From positions 62,001-126,000 of the forward strand of contig CAYVTM010000001.1 of the NCBI GenBank assembly GCA_964454645.1: a stretch of 64,000 nucleotides of DNA. The letters run 5' to 3'. The notes under the pieces are model-generated. The model did no database searches. It saw nothing but the letters and a program-made list of their open reading frames with translations, and was not told the origin of the DNA. Each line of letters begins with the position of its first letter. The first letter of the stretch is position 1. Source of the stretch: CAYVTM01 sp964454645. Its GTDB lineage: Bacteria > Bacteroidota > Bacteroidia > Sphingobacteriales > Sphingobacteriaceae. The position numbers and the translations under genes were made by a program. Of the stretch, positions 25,375 to 34,020 are shown piece after piece.

Positions 25375-26043
25375 ATGGCAATAGATTTGGAACCTATTTG
25401 GTTATCGGTTTTGAAAGAAACTTTTGAGAGCGATTATATGAAGAGCCTTAAGCAATTTCTGTTAGCTGAGAAAAGCGCAGGTATGCTTATCTATCCGCCT
25501 TCTTCCCAAATTTTCGCGGCTTTTAATCAAACTCCTTTCGATAAAGTCCGTGTAGTGATATTGGGGCAGGATCCTTATCATGGAAGAGGGCAGGCACATG
25601 GGCTTAGCTTTTCAGTTCCGGCCGGACAAAACATTCCGCCCTCGCTTCAAAATATCTACAAGGAAATAAAATCGGATTTGAATATTGAAACTGCTCAGCA
25701 CGGTGATCTTACACGTTGGGCAAAGCAGGGAGTCTTATTATTGAATGCTGTATTAACGGTACGCGCCAACCAGGCTGTATCGCACCAGGGAAAAGGTTGG
25801 GAACAATTTACGGATACGATCATCAAAGCGTTATCCGAACAAAAAGAACATCTGGTGTTTTTGTTATGGGGAAATTATGCAAAACAGAAAGCAAGTTTAA
25901 TTGATACTTCGAAACACCTGATCTTAACAGCGCCCCATCCATCTCCCTTTTCGGCACATTCGGGATTTTTCGGTTCCAAGCATTTCTCACAAGCGAATGC
26001 TTATCTGCAAAAATGGCATCATACTTCAATAGATTGGTTTTAA
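25375..26043 (+). CDS. ung: Uracil-DNA glycosylase, family 1
   Basis: The 222-residue repair enzyme removes uracil from DNA. Catalytic Asp66 sits in GQDPYHG (64-70). The VLTVRANQAVSHQGKGWE segment follows. The His of HPSPFSAHSGFFG completes the active site and the DNA-intercalation loop. Full family length. Divergent from the lipoprotein gene with about 50 bases between starts. A bidirectional terminator follows at 26118-26143. Confidence 0.97.
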   Translation: MAIDLEPIWLSVLKETFESDYMKSLKQFLLAEKSAGMLIYPPSSQIFAAFNQTPFDKVRVVILGQDPYHGRGQAHGLSFSVPAGQNIPPSLQNIYKEIKSDLNIETAQHGDLTRWAKQGVLLLNAVLTVRANQAVSHQGKGWEQFTDTIIKALSEQKEHLVFLLWGNYAKQKASLIDTSKHLILTAPHPSPFSAHSGFFGSKHFSQANAYLQKWHHTSIDWF

Positions 26044-26117
26044 AAACCGGACATCCTATATGAGACCGTCCTTCCTAACAATAATTATTCATTCATAAGT
26101 ATGTGATGTATAAATGA

Positions 26118-26143
26118 AAAAGCTCCGTTCGTACGGAGCTTTT
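26118..26143. terminator. Bidirectional terminator between ung and the Lrp gene
   Basis: An 11-bp perfect stem, AAAAGCTCCGT / ACGGAGCTTTT, has a four-base TCGT loop. A and T runs on the two sides serve both convergent genes. Confidence 0.9.
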
Positions 26144-26168
26144 CTTAATTATGTAAAACTTAATTTAT

Positions 26169-26639
26169 TTATGCGGGGTAATCAAGCGGTAAGCGTGGAG
26201 AGCTTTTCGGGGTAGATAAGATCATCAGTGTTTGTAAATTCCCGATCTCTTGAATTTTACTTAGCTTATCTAATATCAAACGTTCGTAGCTCAAAATATC
26301 TTTTACCATTACTTTCAATAAAAAGTCGGCAGCTCCTGTTACGTGATGGCATTCCATTACCTCATCGATGCGTTGAATCTGTTTTATAAAACTCTGAATG
26401 GGATCACCTTTATGATAATTCAATGTAACCTGAATAAAAGTCTTTATACTTAATCCCAGCTTACTGCTATCGGCTACCGCATGGTAACTCTTGATAAATC
26501 CGGAGGATTCGAGTTTACGAACCCGTTCTAATGTGGGTGCCGGAGAAAGGCCAATATCTTGTGAAAGCTGAATATTGGTAATCCGGCCGTTTTCTTGTAA
26601 AATCTTTAAGATTTTGAAGTCAATTTTGTCTAATGTCAT
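26169..26639 (-). CDS. Lrp/AsnC family transcriptional regulator
   Basis: The 156-residue protein has an N-terminal HTH (about 2-60; DKIDFKILKILQENGRITN, LSQDIGLSPAPTLERVRKLE) and an RAM/Lrp ligand-binding domain (65-145; FIQVTLNYHKGD, MECHHVTGAADFLLKVMVKD). It likely senses an amino acid and works as an octamer. The ATG at 26639 matches family starts; an in-frame ATG at 26675 adds 12 unlike residues. It is divergent from mntR, and the operator between them may affect both. Confidence 0.92.
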   Translation of the reverse strand: MTLDKIDFKILKILQENGRITNIQLSQDIGLSPAPTLERVRKLESSGFIKSYHAVADSSKLGLSIKTFIQVTLNYHKGDPIQSFIKQIQRIDEVMECHHVTGAADFLLKVMVKDILSYERLILDKLSKIQEIGNLQTLMILSTPKSSPRLPLDYPA

Positions 26640-26744
26640 AGGATGAATATCGTTATAAAAATAAGTGATATTCAAATATACAAAATAAAGTTTTGTTTAT
26701 ACGCAAATTTTTGGGCCAAAACCAAATAAAATTTTTTATAATTA

Positions 26745-26764
26745 TTTTTAGATTAGTCTAAAAA
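26745..26764. promoter_or_regulatory. DtxR/MntR-type operator candidate
   Basis: The 20-bp dyad TTTTTAGA-TTAG-TCTAAAAA lies 18 bases before the mntR ATG. Size and A+T-rich symmetry fit sites of the DtxR/MntR family. It sits where RNA polymerase would contact the promoter, so manganese-bound MntR could repress its own operon. Confidence 0.65.
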
Positions 26765-26770
26765 AATAAT

Positions 26771-26778
26771 TAGATTTG
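26771..26778 (+). promoter_or_regulatory. -7 element TAGATTTG of the mntR operon
   Basis: It is an exact TAnnTTTG match only 4 bases before the ATG at 26783, just downstream of the operator. Transcription would begin at or next to the start codon. Confidence 0.5.
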
Positions 26779-26782
26779 AATT

Positions 26783-27442
26783 ATGAATTCATTTACAGAA
26801 GAAAACTACCTGAAAGCAATCTACAAACTTTCAGAAAATCAGGATTCCGAAGTCAGTACGAATGCTATTGCCGCGATGATGAATACCAAAGCAGCATCAG
26901 TTACCGATATGCTGCGTAAACTGTCGGATAAGAAGTTGATTAATTACGTAAAATACCAGGGTGTGACCTTGACCCCTAAAGGAGGGAAAATTGCCATTAA
27001 TATTATTCGCAAACATCGTTTATGGGAATTTTTCTTAGTGAGTAAGCTTGGATTCAAATGGGATGAAGTACACGATTTGGCAGAGGAAATGGAACATATC
27101 AATTCGGATAAATTAATAGACCGACTGGACGCTTATCTGGATTATCCGAAATATGATCCGCATGGTGACCCAATTCCTTCCAAAAATGGAACCTTTACGA
27201 ATCGTAAGATGTATGCCCTGGCAGAGAGTGCTGAAAACTTTGAAGGGATGATTGCCGGAGTGAGTGATCATTCTCCTTTGTTTTTACAATATCTCGATAA
27301 AGTAAAGATCCAATTGGGATCCTCCATACAAATTGTAGAATATAACGAGTATGATGGTTCTATGCTTATCCGCGTCGATCAGGGACAAGAGTTTCAAATC
27401 AGTAATGAAGTGGCTAAAAATTTATTGGTATTTAGAAATTAA
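26783..27442 (+). CDS. mntR: Metal-dependent regulator, DtxR/MntR family
   Basis: The 219 residues have an N-terminal winged helix (about 1-62; EENYLKAIYKL, MNTKAASVTDMLRKL), the dimerisation and metal-binding domain (65-140; IIRKHRLWEFFLV, DEVHDLAEEMEHI, PHGDPIP) and a C-terminal SH3/FeoA-like domain. Conserved His and Glu residues for Mn/Fe are present. The next gene, 4 bases downstream, is an Nramp manganese transporter, which favours the MntR reading. It probably represses the operon through the dyad at 26745-26764. Confidence 0.88.
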   Translation: MNSFTEENYLKAIYKLSENQDSEVSTNAIAAMMNTKAASVTDMLRKLSDKKLINYVKYQGVTLTPKGGKIAINIIRKHRLWEFFLVSKLGFKWDEVHDLAEEMEHINSDKLIDRLDAYLDYPKYDPHGDPIPSKNGTFTNRKMYALAESAENFEGMIAGVSDHSPLFLQYLDKVKIQLGSSIQIVEYNEYDGSMLIRVDQGQEFQISNEVAKNLLVFRN

Positions 27443-27446
27443 TAAG

Positions 27447-29330
27447 ATGCAAAATCACGAATCATTAAGCGAAGTACACCGCTCGGTACACATACCCAAA
27501 AACGGTGGACGATGGAAGAAATTTTTTGCATTCCTCGGACCGGCCTATTTAGTAAGTGTAGGATATATGGATCCCGGGAACTGGGCAACGGATATTGCCG
27601 GAGGTAGCCAGTTCGGCTATCAATTGATATGGGTATTGTTGATGTCGAATCTGATGGCCCTCCTATTACAAAGTTTAAGTGCGAGATTGGGAATTGTAAG
27701 CGGGTTAGACTTAGCTCAGGCTTCACGCCAAAGCTACCCGCCCATCATTAATATTCCTTTATACATACTTGCTGAAATTGCGATTGCTGCCTGCGACCTG
27801 GCAGAGATTATCGGTATGGCCATCGGATTAAATTTATTGTTCGGATTGCCTTTGATCTGGGGAATCAGCATCACGGCACTGGATACGATCTTATTATTAT
27901 TCCTCATGAATAAGGGGATCCGTATCATGGAACGTTTTATTATTTCCCTGGTTTTCATCATCGGAATTTCTTTTCTGGGAGAGATGTTTATTGTGAAGCC
28001 GCAACTTTCGGAATTGGTAACAGGCTTTATTCCGCAAGCTCTCACGGGAGATGCTTTGTATATCGCTATCGGAATTATCGGAGCTACCGTAATGCCGCAT
28101 AATTTGTACCTCCATTCCTCGCTGGTTCAGACACGGAAGATCGATCGGGGGAATAAAGGAATTAAAGATGCTATTCGTTTCAATTTATTTGACACTACAA
28201 TCGCCTTGAATTTAGCATTCCTGGTGAACGCTTCTATTTTAATATTAGCTGCAACGGCATTTTATAAAAACGGGCATTATGAAGTTGCCGAAATTCAGGA
28301 TGCCCATCGTTTGTTAGAACACATTTTTGGTCCGGTAGCTCCCAGTTTATTTGCTATCGCTTTAATCAGTGCAGGGCAAAGCTCTACCGTTACAGGTACT
28401 TTAGCCGGACAAATAGTGATGGAAGGTTATTTGAACCTGCGTCTTCGCCCCTGGTTGCGACGCTTGATCACCCGCTTAATTGCCATAGCTCCGGCATTTT
28501 TTACCATCTATTATTTCGGAGAAGATTATTTAGGAGCATTGCTGGTGCTTAGTCAGGTTGTGCTGAGTTTACAATTAGGCTTTGCCGTTATTCCTTTAAT
28601 TCACTTTACAAGTGATCGTAAGAAAATGAAAGACTTTGTTATTTCCAACAAAGTGAAGATATTAGCCTGGTTAACAGCCTTTGTTATTATTGCCTTAAAT
28701 GGGAAACTTGTTGTCGAACAAATAATTTCCTGGTTAGAAGACCCGGGCGATCATGTAGTGTACATTCAGTTTATTGTAGTCCCGATTGCTCTGCTTGTGG
28801 GTATGCTTCTACTGTATGTTACTTTCGCGCCCTTCTTGATCAAAATGCGTAAAGTGAAAAGAGTGATTCCGCACGGGGAAGCAAAAACCCTGGGAATAAA
28901 TGAAGCCAGAAATTATAGAAAAATTGCCATAACGGTCGATTTCTCCGACCAGGACCGGGATACGATCTGGAATGCAATTAAGCAAGGCGGCAGGGAAGCT
29001 GAGTATCGTCTGATACATATTGTAGAGAGTGCGGGTGCAAGGTATCTGGCAGAGGAGTCGGATGATAAAGAAACCCGATCGGACAAAGAGAATCTATTGA
29101 TTTATCAGGAGGAATTAAGCAAGCAGGGGTATCGGGTAAGTTCAGAAATAGGTTTTGGAAACCCGGTGGCAGCAATTTCTAAAATAAGCAAAGCCTGGGA
29201 AGCCGATTTATTGGTAATGGGCGCTCATGGGCACCGGGGAATAAAAGATATTATCTTTGGATCGACCGTAGATGCGGTACGGCATAAAGTAGGTATCTCG
29301 GTATTAATTGTAAATGAAAAGAAACGATGA
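27447..29330 (+). CDS. mntH: Nramp divalent metal transporter fused to a UspA domain
   Basis: The 627-residue protein begins as an Nramp carrier with about 11-12 helices (residues 25-460). The metal-binding motif DPGNW lies near residue 42 and the MPHNLYLHS motif in helix 6; the carrier takes up Mn2+ or Fe2+ with protons. After residue about 480 comes a universal stress protein domain (about 490-625; KIAITVDFSDQD, LLVMGAHGHRGIKDIIFGSTVD). It has the G-x2-G-x9-G[ST]-type ATP-binding pattern. The fusion suggests nucleotide control of transport. The ATG at 27447 follows the mntR stop; the smpB start overlaps its end by 4 bases. Confidence 0.9.
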   Translation: MQNHESLSEVHRSVHIPKNGGRWKKFFAFLGPAYLVSVGYMDPGNWATDIAGGSQFGYQLIWVLLMSNLMALLLQSLSARLGIVSGLDLAQASRQSYPPIINIPLYILAEIAIAACDLAEIIGMAIGLNLLFGLPLIWGISITALDTILLLFLMNKGIRIMERFIISLVFIIGISFLGEMFIVKPQLSELVTGFIPQALTGDALYIAIGIIGATVMPHNLYLHSSLVQTRKIDRGNKGIKDAIRFNLFDTTIALNLAFLVNASILILAATAFYKNGHYEVAEIQDAHRLLEHIFGPVAPSLFAIALISAGQSSTVTGTLAGQIVMEGYLNLRLRPWLRRLITRLIAIAPAFFTIYYFGEDYLGALLVLSQVVLSLQLGFAVIPLIHFTSDRKKMKDFVISNKVKILAWLTAFVIIALNGKLVVEQIISWLEDPGDHVVYIQFIVVPIALLVGMLLLYVTFAPFLIKMRKVKRVIPHGEAKTLGINEARNYRKIAITVDFSDQDRDTIWNAIKQGGREAEYRLIHIVESAGARYLAEESDDKETRSDKENLLIYQEELSKQGYRVSSEIGFGNPVAAISKISKAWEADLLVMGAHGHRGIKDIIFGSTVDAVRHKVGISVLIVNEKKR

Positions 29331-29773
29331 GCGTAACTGAAGTAGTAATTAAAAATAAAAAGGCAAGTTTTGAATATTTTATTCTGGAACGCTATGAAGC
29401 GGGAATTCAATTATTGGGAACGGAGATAAAATCGATACGTGCGGCAAAGGCAAATATCACAGATGCCTACTGTGCTTTTGTGGGAAGTGACCTGTATGTT
29501 TTTAATCTGCATATCGCCGAATATTCACATGGCTCTTTTTATAATCATGAACCCAAGCGCGATCGTAAGCTATTATTAAGCAAGCGGGAATTGAAGAAGA
29601 TTTCCAATAAGCTGAAAGATCAGGGGATAACCCTTATTCCCTTAACCTTATTTATTAATGAAAGAGGTTTTGCCAAACTGGAAATAGGATTGGCGCAAGG
29701 AAAGAAACTATATGATAAGCGCGAAAGTATTAAAACAAAAGATATAGAGCGGGAGATGAAACGTAAGTTATAA
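29327..29773 (+). CDS. smpB: SsrA-binding protein SmpB
   Basis: The 148 residues match the family over full length: NKKASFEYFILERYEAGIQL, LGTEIKSIRAAKANITDAYC, NLHIAEYSHGSF, then LLLSKRELKKI and the basic tail KLYDKRESIKTKDIEREMKR. The protein carries tmRNA to stalled ribosomes. It is the last gene of the mntR-mntH-smpB transcript (ATGA overlap with mntH) and is followed by a strong terminator. Its RNA partner is at 7522-7916. Confidence 0.97.
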   Translation: MSVTEVVIKNKKASFEYFILERYEAGIQLLGTEIKSIRAAKANITDAYCAFVGSDLYVFNLHIAEYSHGSFYNHEPKRDRKLLLSKRELKKISNKLKDQGITLIPLTLFINERGFAKLEIGLAQGKKLYDKRESIKTKDIEREMKRKL

Positions 29774-29777
29774 GCAT

Positions 29778-29812
29778 AAAAAAAGCGCTGTATATTTCAC
29801 AGCGCTTTTTTT
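29778..29812. terminator. Bidirectional terminator after smpB
   Basis: A 14-bp stem including AGCGCTGT / ACAGCGCT, flanked by seven A and seven T, with a 7-base loop. It serves smpB and the convergent beta-barrel gene. Confidence 0.92.
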
Positions 29813-29829
29813 ATATGGTTTTTTATTAA

Positions 29830-30471
29830 TTAAAAATAAACAGCCATAGTGATACCGCCACCTGCTGAAGGAGCTAATCCAAAAGTAGAAGATTTTGGAG
29901 TTTTTACAGTACTAGCAGGAGCAGTAGTTGTAATTTCGCCTTCTCCGGTAGAGGTCATCATTAGACCATAACCGAACTCAGCACCAACTGACCAGCTTTT
30001 CGCGATGAAATATTCGAAACCTACAGAACCGGTAAGGCCTAAGTTAAATGTGGAACCCGGTTTTACTGTCGTTAAATTTCCACCCGCAGTCGTCTCGGTT
30101 TTAGCTGACCCGAATCCGATAGTTAAATCACCCGCACCATATACATTTAAACGGTCAGTTCCACCTAAGTTTTTTTGGATACCACCCAAGATTGCGAAAT
30201 TAGTTGTAGAAGCTTTTAATGAATCGCCACCGCCCATGCTTGGAGTACTTGCAGAGTTAATAGCCAAGTTAATACCCGCACGTACAGCCATATCATCAGC
30301 TAAATAATGTCTGAGTAATAAAGTGTTTGTTTGAGGTAATGTTCCAACACCCAATACGTTAATACCGGTAGTTCCGAACATAATTCCGTTCGAACCTGTC
30401 GTTGGCTTGAATTGTGCACTTGCAAAAGAAACTGTTCCTGCTAATAGCGCTAATAAAACGATTTTTTTCAT
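29830..30471 (-). CDS. Outer-membrane beta-barrel protein
   Basis: The 213-residue protein has a signal peptide ending SFASAQ (about residue 20). The rest alternates short Gly/Ser/Thr-rich turns and amphipathic strands and ends in a Phe (MAVYF), as eight-stranded barrels of the OmpW/OmpX type do. Function is probably structural or a small pore; no specific motif is seen. It is monocistronic, with a 220-base upstream region to the pcm gene. Confidence 0.75.
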   Translation of the reverse strand: MKKIVLLALLAGTVSFASAQFKPTTGSNGIMFGTTGINVLGVGTLPQTNTLLLRHYLADDMAVRAGINLAINSASTPSMGGGDSLKASTTNFAILGGIQKNLGGTDRLNVYGAGDLTIGFGSAKTETTAGGNLTTVKPGSTFNLGLTGSVGFEYFIAKSWSVGAEFGYGLMMTSTGEGEITTTAPASTVKTPKSSTFGLAPSAGGGITMAVYF

Positions 30472-30695
30472 GTTTTTTTTTGATTTAGTTTATTAATTGA
30501 TTTAATTTTTATTAATGGATTAATAAAGTTTAAAAAGTGGATTGTGTAGCGTTCTTACTTAGGTTAAACTCTTTCTAATAGATATACCTCCTTCGTTTTT
30601 AGTACAAAATATTATCAAATCTATTAATTTTTATGTATTTCAAAAACCTTCCAACTTTCATGCACGGGTCTAATTCTTAACATTTGTTGAAAAGT

Positions 30696-31355
30696 TTACC
30701 ATGCCTGTTCTCCGATTAAGGGTACAAAACGGAAACTTTCCAGCTCTTCATGATGGAACTCTTCTACGGAAATACGCTTAAAAAGGTTCATTTTTTGCAC
30801 TTTATCATCACCTATCGGGATTACCAGAATTCCTCCCGGAGCCAATTGCGACATTAGTACTGTCGGTACAGTAGGGGCTCCTGCGGTTACGATAATTTTA
30901 TCAAAAGGAGCATGATCAGGTAATCCTTTTGAGCCATCTCCTAAAAAAAACTGGGCCTTGTAATTCAAAATCTGCAACATCTTCTTAGATTTCAGGTGGA
31001 GTTCTTTCTGCCGCTCGATCGTATAAACCTTTGCTCCCAATTCCAATAATATGCAGGTTTGGTAGCCCGACCCGGTACCAATTTCCAATACTTTATCCCC
31101 TTTCTGTATCTTCAGCAGTTCCGTTTGATAGGCTACGGTATAAGGTTGTGAAATGGTCTGGCCCGCATCTATTTTAAAGGCTTTGTCTTCATAGGCATGA
31201 TCCCAAAAATCTTTGTGGAAGAAGTAATGGCGCGGGACTTTCAATAAAGCTGCCAATACCGGCTCGTCTTGTATTCCGCGCCTCTTCAGGTTCTCGACCA
31301 TAATCTTACGGGCACCTTTCAGACGATATGAGTCACTAAGCTCTTCACTTCTCAT
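30696..31355 (-). CDS. pcm: Protein-L-isoaspartate O-methyltransferase
   Basis: The 219-residue SAM-dependent enzyme repairs isoaspartyl damage in proteins. Marks: VPRHYFFHKDFWDHAYED, the substrate segment GQTISQPYTVAYQTELL, SAM motif I LEIGTGSGYQTCIL near residue 96, and IIVTAGAPTVPTVLMSQLAPGG near 150. Standard length. It stands alone, divergent from the lipoprotein gene at 31483. Confidence 0.95.
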   Translation of the reverse strand: MRSEELSDSYRLKGARKIMVENLKRRGIQDEPVLAALLKVPRHYFFHKDFWDHAYEDKAFKIDAGQTISQPYTVAYQTELLKIQKGDKVLEIGTGSGYQTCILLELGAKVYTIERQKELHLKSKKMLQILNYKAQFFLGDGSKGLPDHAPFDKIIVTAGAPTVPTVLMSQLAPGGILVIPIGDDKVQKMNLFKRISVEEFHHEELESFRFVPLIGEQAW

Positions 31356-31482
31356 AGTATCTTTCTATTTATTTCCGATCCTGTACAATAAGATAAAATT
31401 GTAATTCGTTTCATCATGAAGTATTTGCATAGGTTTACAAATTGATTATAAAATAGTATCCTTGCAAAAAAAATGACAAAGC

Positions 31483-32376
31483 ATGAAGCTTTTTAGCGCA
31501 AGATCTATTTTAATACCTGTTTTAGTCGTCGTTTTTTCTTCCTGCGAAGTTATAAATCCTGCCGAAGAAATCCCATCTTATTTATACATTCCCGAAATTA
31601 CATTTAAAGGAAATGCCGAACATTCTGATATTCAGGGGGCGCAAAAGATTTCTGATGTGTGGATATCGGTTGATGGAAGAATTCAGGGAATCTATGAACT
31701 TCCGGCACTCATACCTGTGTTAAAAAATGGAGCGAGCAGGATTGATATGAATCCGGGAGTTATTGTGAACGGAATTTCAAATACTCGTATTGCGTATCCC
31801 TTTTTTAAATCGTATCGGACAAACATATATTTAGAGCCCGGGAAAACGGATACATTGTACCCGGTTACTTTTTACGATTCGGCAGCTTATGCTTATCCGG
31901 TTGAAGGGCAAGGGAGTTTTCCCGAAGGCTTCGAAGGTGTTGGGAATGTTTTACGATTGAACAGCGCCAGCAAAGTAGATACGATTTTCAAAACAGATGT
32001 AGATAGTTTGGTATTCGATGGAAACTATTCCTGCCTGTTTGAGTTAAACAGTACTCATGATTATTTATATGCCGAAACGAATAAGTCTTATTCCTTACCG
32101 GGTAAAGGGCGTACCGTATTCGTCGAATTCAATTACCGGTCGGATGTTTTGTTTGAAGTGGGGCTGTATGGGGATGATGATGCGGTGAATAAATTAATAC
32201 CTTTATTGAATCTGGTTCCCACGAATAACGAATGGAAAAAAATATATATTAGTTTGACGACTGCAATATCGTATTCGGAATATACCAAGTTTAATCTTTT
32301 TATTAAATCAAACTATTCGGGATCGGCAACAAGCGAGCGTATTGTTTTGGATAATCTGAAAATTATCTATCAATGA
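31483..32376 (+). CDS. Lipoprotein of unknown function, upstream of a sugar transferase
   Basis: This is a 297-residue lipoprotein (lipobox VFSSC, Cys21). The mature part is beta-rich with many aromatic residues. The C-terminal half (about 150-295; FEGVGNVLRLNS, VFVEFNYRSDVLFEVGLYG, RIVLDNLKIIYQ) has the look of a carbohydrate-binding jelly roll, a visual judgement only. It overlaps the sugar transferase start by 4 bases, so a role at the cell surface linked to polysaccharide is plausible but unproven. Confidence 0.7.
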   Translation: MKLFSARSILIPVLVVVFSSCEVINPAEEIPSYLYIPEITFKGNAEHSDIQGAQKISDVWISVDGRIQGIYELPALIPVLKNGASRIDMNPGVIVNGISNTRIAYPFFKSYRTNIYLEPGKTDTLYPVTFYDSAAYAYPVEGQGSFPEGFEGVGNVLRLNSASKVDTIFKTDVDSLVFDGNYSCLFELNSTHDYLYAETNKSYSLPGKGRTVFVEFNYRSDVLFEVGLYGDDDAVNKLIPLLNLVPTNNEWKKIYISLTTAISYSEYTKFNLFIKSNYSGSATSERIVLDNLKIIYQ

Positions 32377-33788
32377 ACAAGAGATTACAAACATTCAAAT
32401 ACTTAATTGCCGATTATTGCTCGGCGCTTGCGGTGTGGATTTGTTTTTTCGCTTATCGTAAAATTTATGTCGAGCCTCAGAAATACGGTTATGAGATTCC
32501 TGTAGAGTTTGATGATAATTTTTATTTAGGATTACTTATTATTCCAATTTACTGGATTGCCTTGTATATACTCAGTGGAACCTATCATAATGTTTATAAG
32601 AAATCGCGTGTGCGGGAAATGGTGCAAACCTTCACGCAAACTTTTTTCGGCGTATTGATTTTATTTTTCTTAATTATTCTGGATGATGAAATTGCTAGTT
32701 ACAAAAACTATTACGCTTCATTCCTCACCTTAGCGATACTGCACTTTTTCCTTACTTTTATTCCACGTTTTGTGTTGAGCACGATCACCAAGAATAAAAT
32801 TAAATCAAGAAAGATCGGGTTTAATACATTACTGGTTGGCAGCAATGAGAAGGCTTATAATTTATATAAAGAAATAGAGTCGGAAAAAGAATCGGTAGGT
32901 TTTAAGTTTATAGGTTTTGTCAACGGTAAAGAAAATAAGAATCATCAGTTAGCCAAGTTTTTACCTCAGTTAGGAAAGTACAAGGATCTTTCGGAAGTGG
33001 TACAAACACATAAGATTGATGAAGTGATCATTGCTATTGAATCGTCGGAACATGAAAATCTGAAAAGCATTATTGAAGAACTGGAGAATTGTAAAGCTGA
33101 TGTGAAGATTGTTCCGGATATGTATGATATCATGACAGGTTCGGTAAAGATGAATCACTTGTTTGGAGTGCCTTTGATTCAAATCAAAACCGATCTGATG
33201 TCGGCATGGCAGATAAATCTCAAACGGATTATTGACATTGGAGCTTCCCTGGTATTTTTGATTCTGCTATCTCCGGTATTTATTCTGGCTGCATTGGCGG
33301 TGAAGCTGTCATCTCCGGGTCCTGTATTTTACCGTCAGGAACGGATAGGTTTGTATGGTAAGCCTTTTAAGATTATAAAATTTCGTTCGATGTACACGGG
33401 TTCCGAAACCAACGGACCACAGTTGGCAACGGAAAACGATCATCGTATTACTCCGTTCGGTCGCTTTATGCGTAAGACACGCCTCGATGAAATTCCTCAG
33501 TTTTATAATGTGTTGATAGGAGATATGTCATTGGTAGGACCCCGCCCCGAAAGGCAATACTTTATTGATCAAATTATTAAACAAGCTCCGCATTATAAAC
33601 ATTTGCATAAAGTCCGGCCGGGCATTACTTCCTGGGGCCAGGTAAAGTACGGCTATGCAGAGAATGTGGAACAAATGCTGGAACGTTTGAAATACGATAT
33701 CATCTATATCGAAAACATGAGCCTTGCCGTTGATTTTAAAATTTTATTCTTCACGATCGTGACAGTACTGCAGGGCAGAGGAAAATAA
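32373..33788 (+). CDS. Polyprenyl-phosphate glycosyl-1-phosphate transferase (exopolysaccharide type)
   Basis: The 471-residue protein has four N-terminal helices (about 10-125), a CoA-binding-like Rossmann region (about 150-265) and a C-terminal bacterial sugar transferase domain (about 280-470). The last shows KRIIDIGASLVFLILLSP, FYRQERIGLYGKPF, KFRSMY, TRLDEIPQFYNVL and MSLVGPRPERQYF. It moves a sugar-1-phosphate onto undecaprenyl phosphate to start polysaccharide synthesis. No other glycosyltransferase, flippase or polymerase gene is adjacent, which is unusual. Confidence 0.9.
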   Translation: MNKRLQTFKYLIADYCSALAVWICFFAYRKIYVEPQKYGYEIPVEFDDNFYLGLLIIPIYWIALYILSGTYHNVYKKSRVREMVQTFTQTFFGVLILFFLIILDDEIASYKNYYASFLTLAILHFFLTFIPRFVLSTITKNKIKSRKIGFNTLLVGSNEKAYNLYKEIESEKESVGFKFIGFVNGKENKNHQLAKFLPQLGKYKDLSEVVQTHKIDEVIIAIESSEHENLKSIIEELENCKADVKIVPDMYDIMTGSVKMNHLFGVPLIQIKTDLMSAWQINLKRIIDIGASLVFLILLSPVFILAALAVKLSSPGPVFYRQERIGLYGKPFKIIKFRSMYTGSETNGPQLATENDHRITPFGRFMRKTRLDEIPQFYNVLIGDMSLVGPRPERQYFIDQIIKQAPHYKHLHKVRPGITSWGQVKYGYAENVEQMLERLKYDIIYIENMSLAVDFKILFFTIVTVLQGRGK

Positions 33789-33843
33789 TTTTTAAGAAGT
33801 AATAATAATTAATGCACACTTTGTATTGTACTGAGTGTGTCTT

Positions 33844-33947
33844 GTGAGACGCTTCGTATCCTTGACATGACAAACGCATTTTTGCTGCTTTGTATCAGTA
33901 CTTACTTTCGTGCCGGCTTGTCATCCTGCGCGAAGCGAAAGATCTCC
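33844..33947. repeat. REP-like intergenic repeat, inverted pair
   Basis: Two arms are visible: GAGACGCTTCGTATCCTTGA with CATGACAAA (33846-33874), and GTCATCCTGCGCGAAGCGAA followed by AGATCTCC (33920-33947). The words GTCATCCTG, GCGAAGCGAA and GATCTC resemble an interspersed repeat seen between genes in many Bacteroidota. Further degenerate words (GTCATG, AAGCGAAG) follow to about 33977. The copies lie between convergent sugar transferase and priA genes. Confidence 0.65.
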
Positions 33948-34020
33948 AACATCAACCATTGTCATGTAAAGCGAAGTGCCTTGTGGTTGTTTTTTACTGT
34001 AAACACGAGATGTATAAAAA

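Noticed and set aside
27351..27446. Upstream start for the Nramp transporter
   Set aside because: It would overlap mntR by about 90 bases; the ATG at 27447, 4 bases after the mntR stop, gives the normal Nramp N-terminus.
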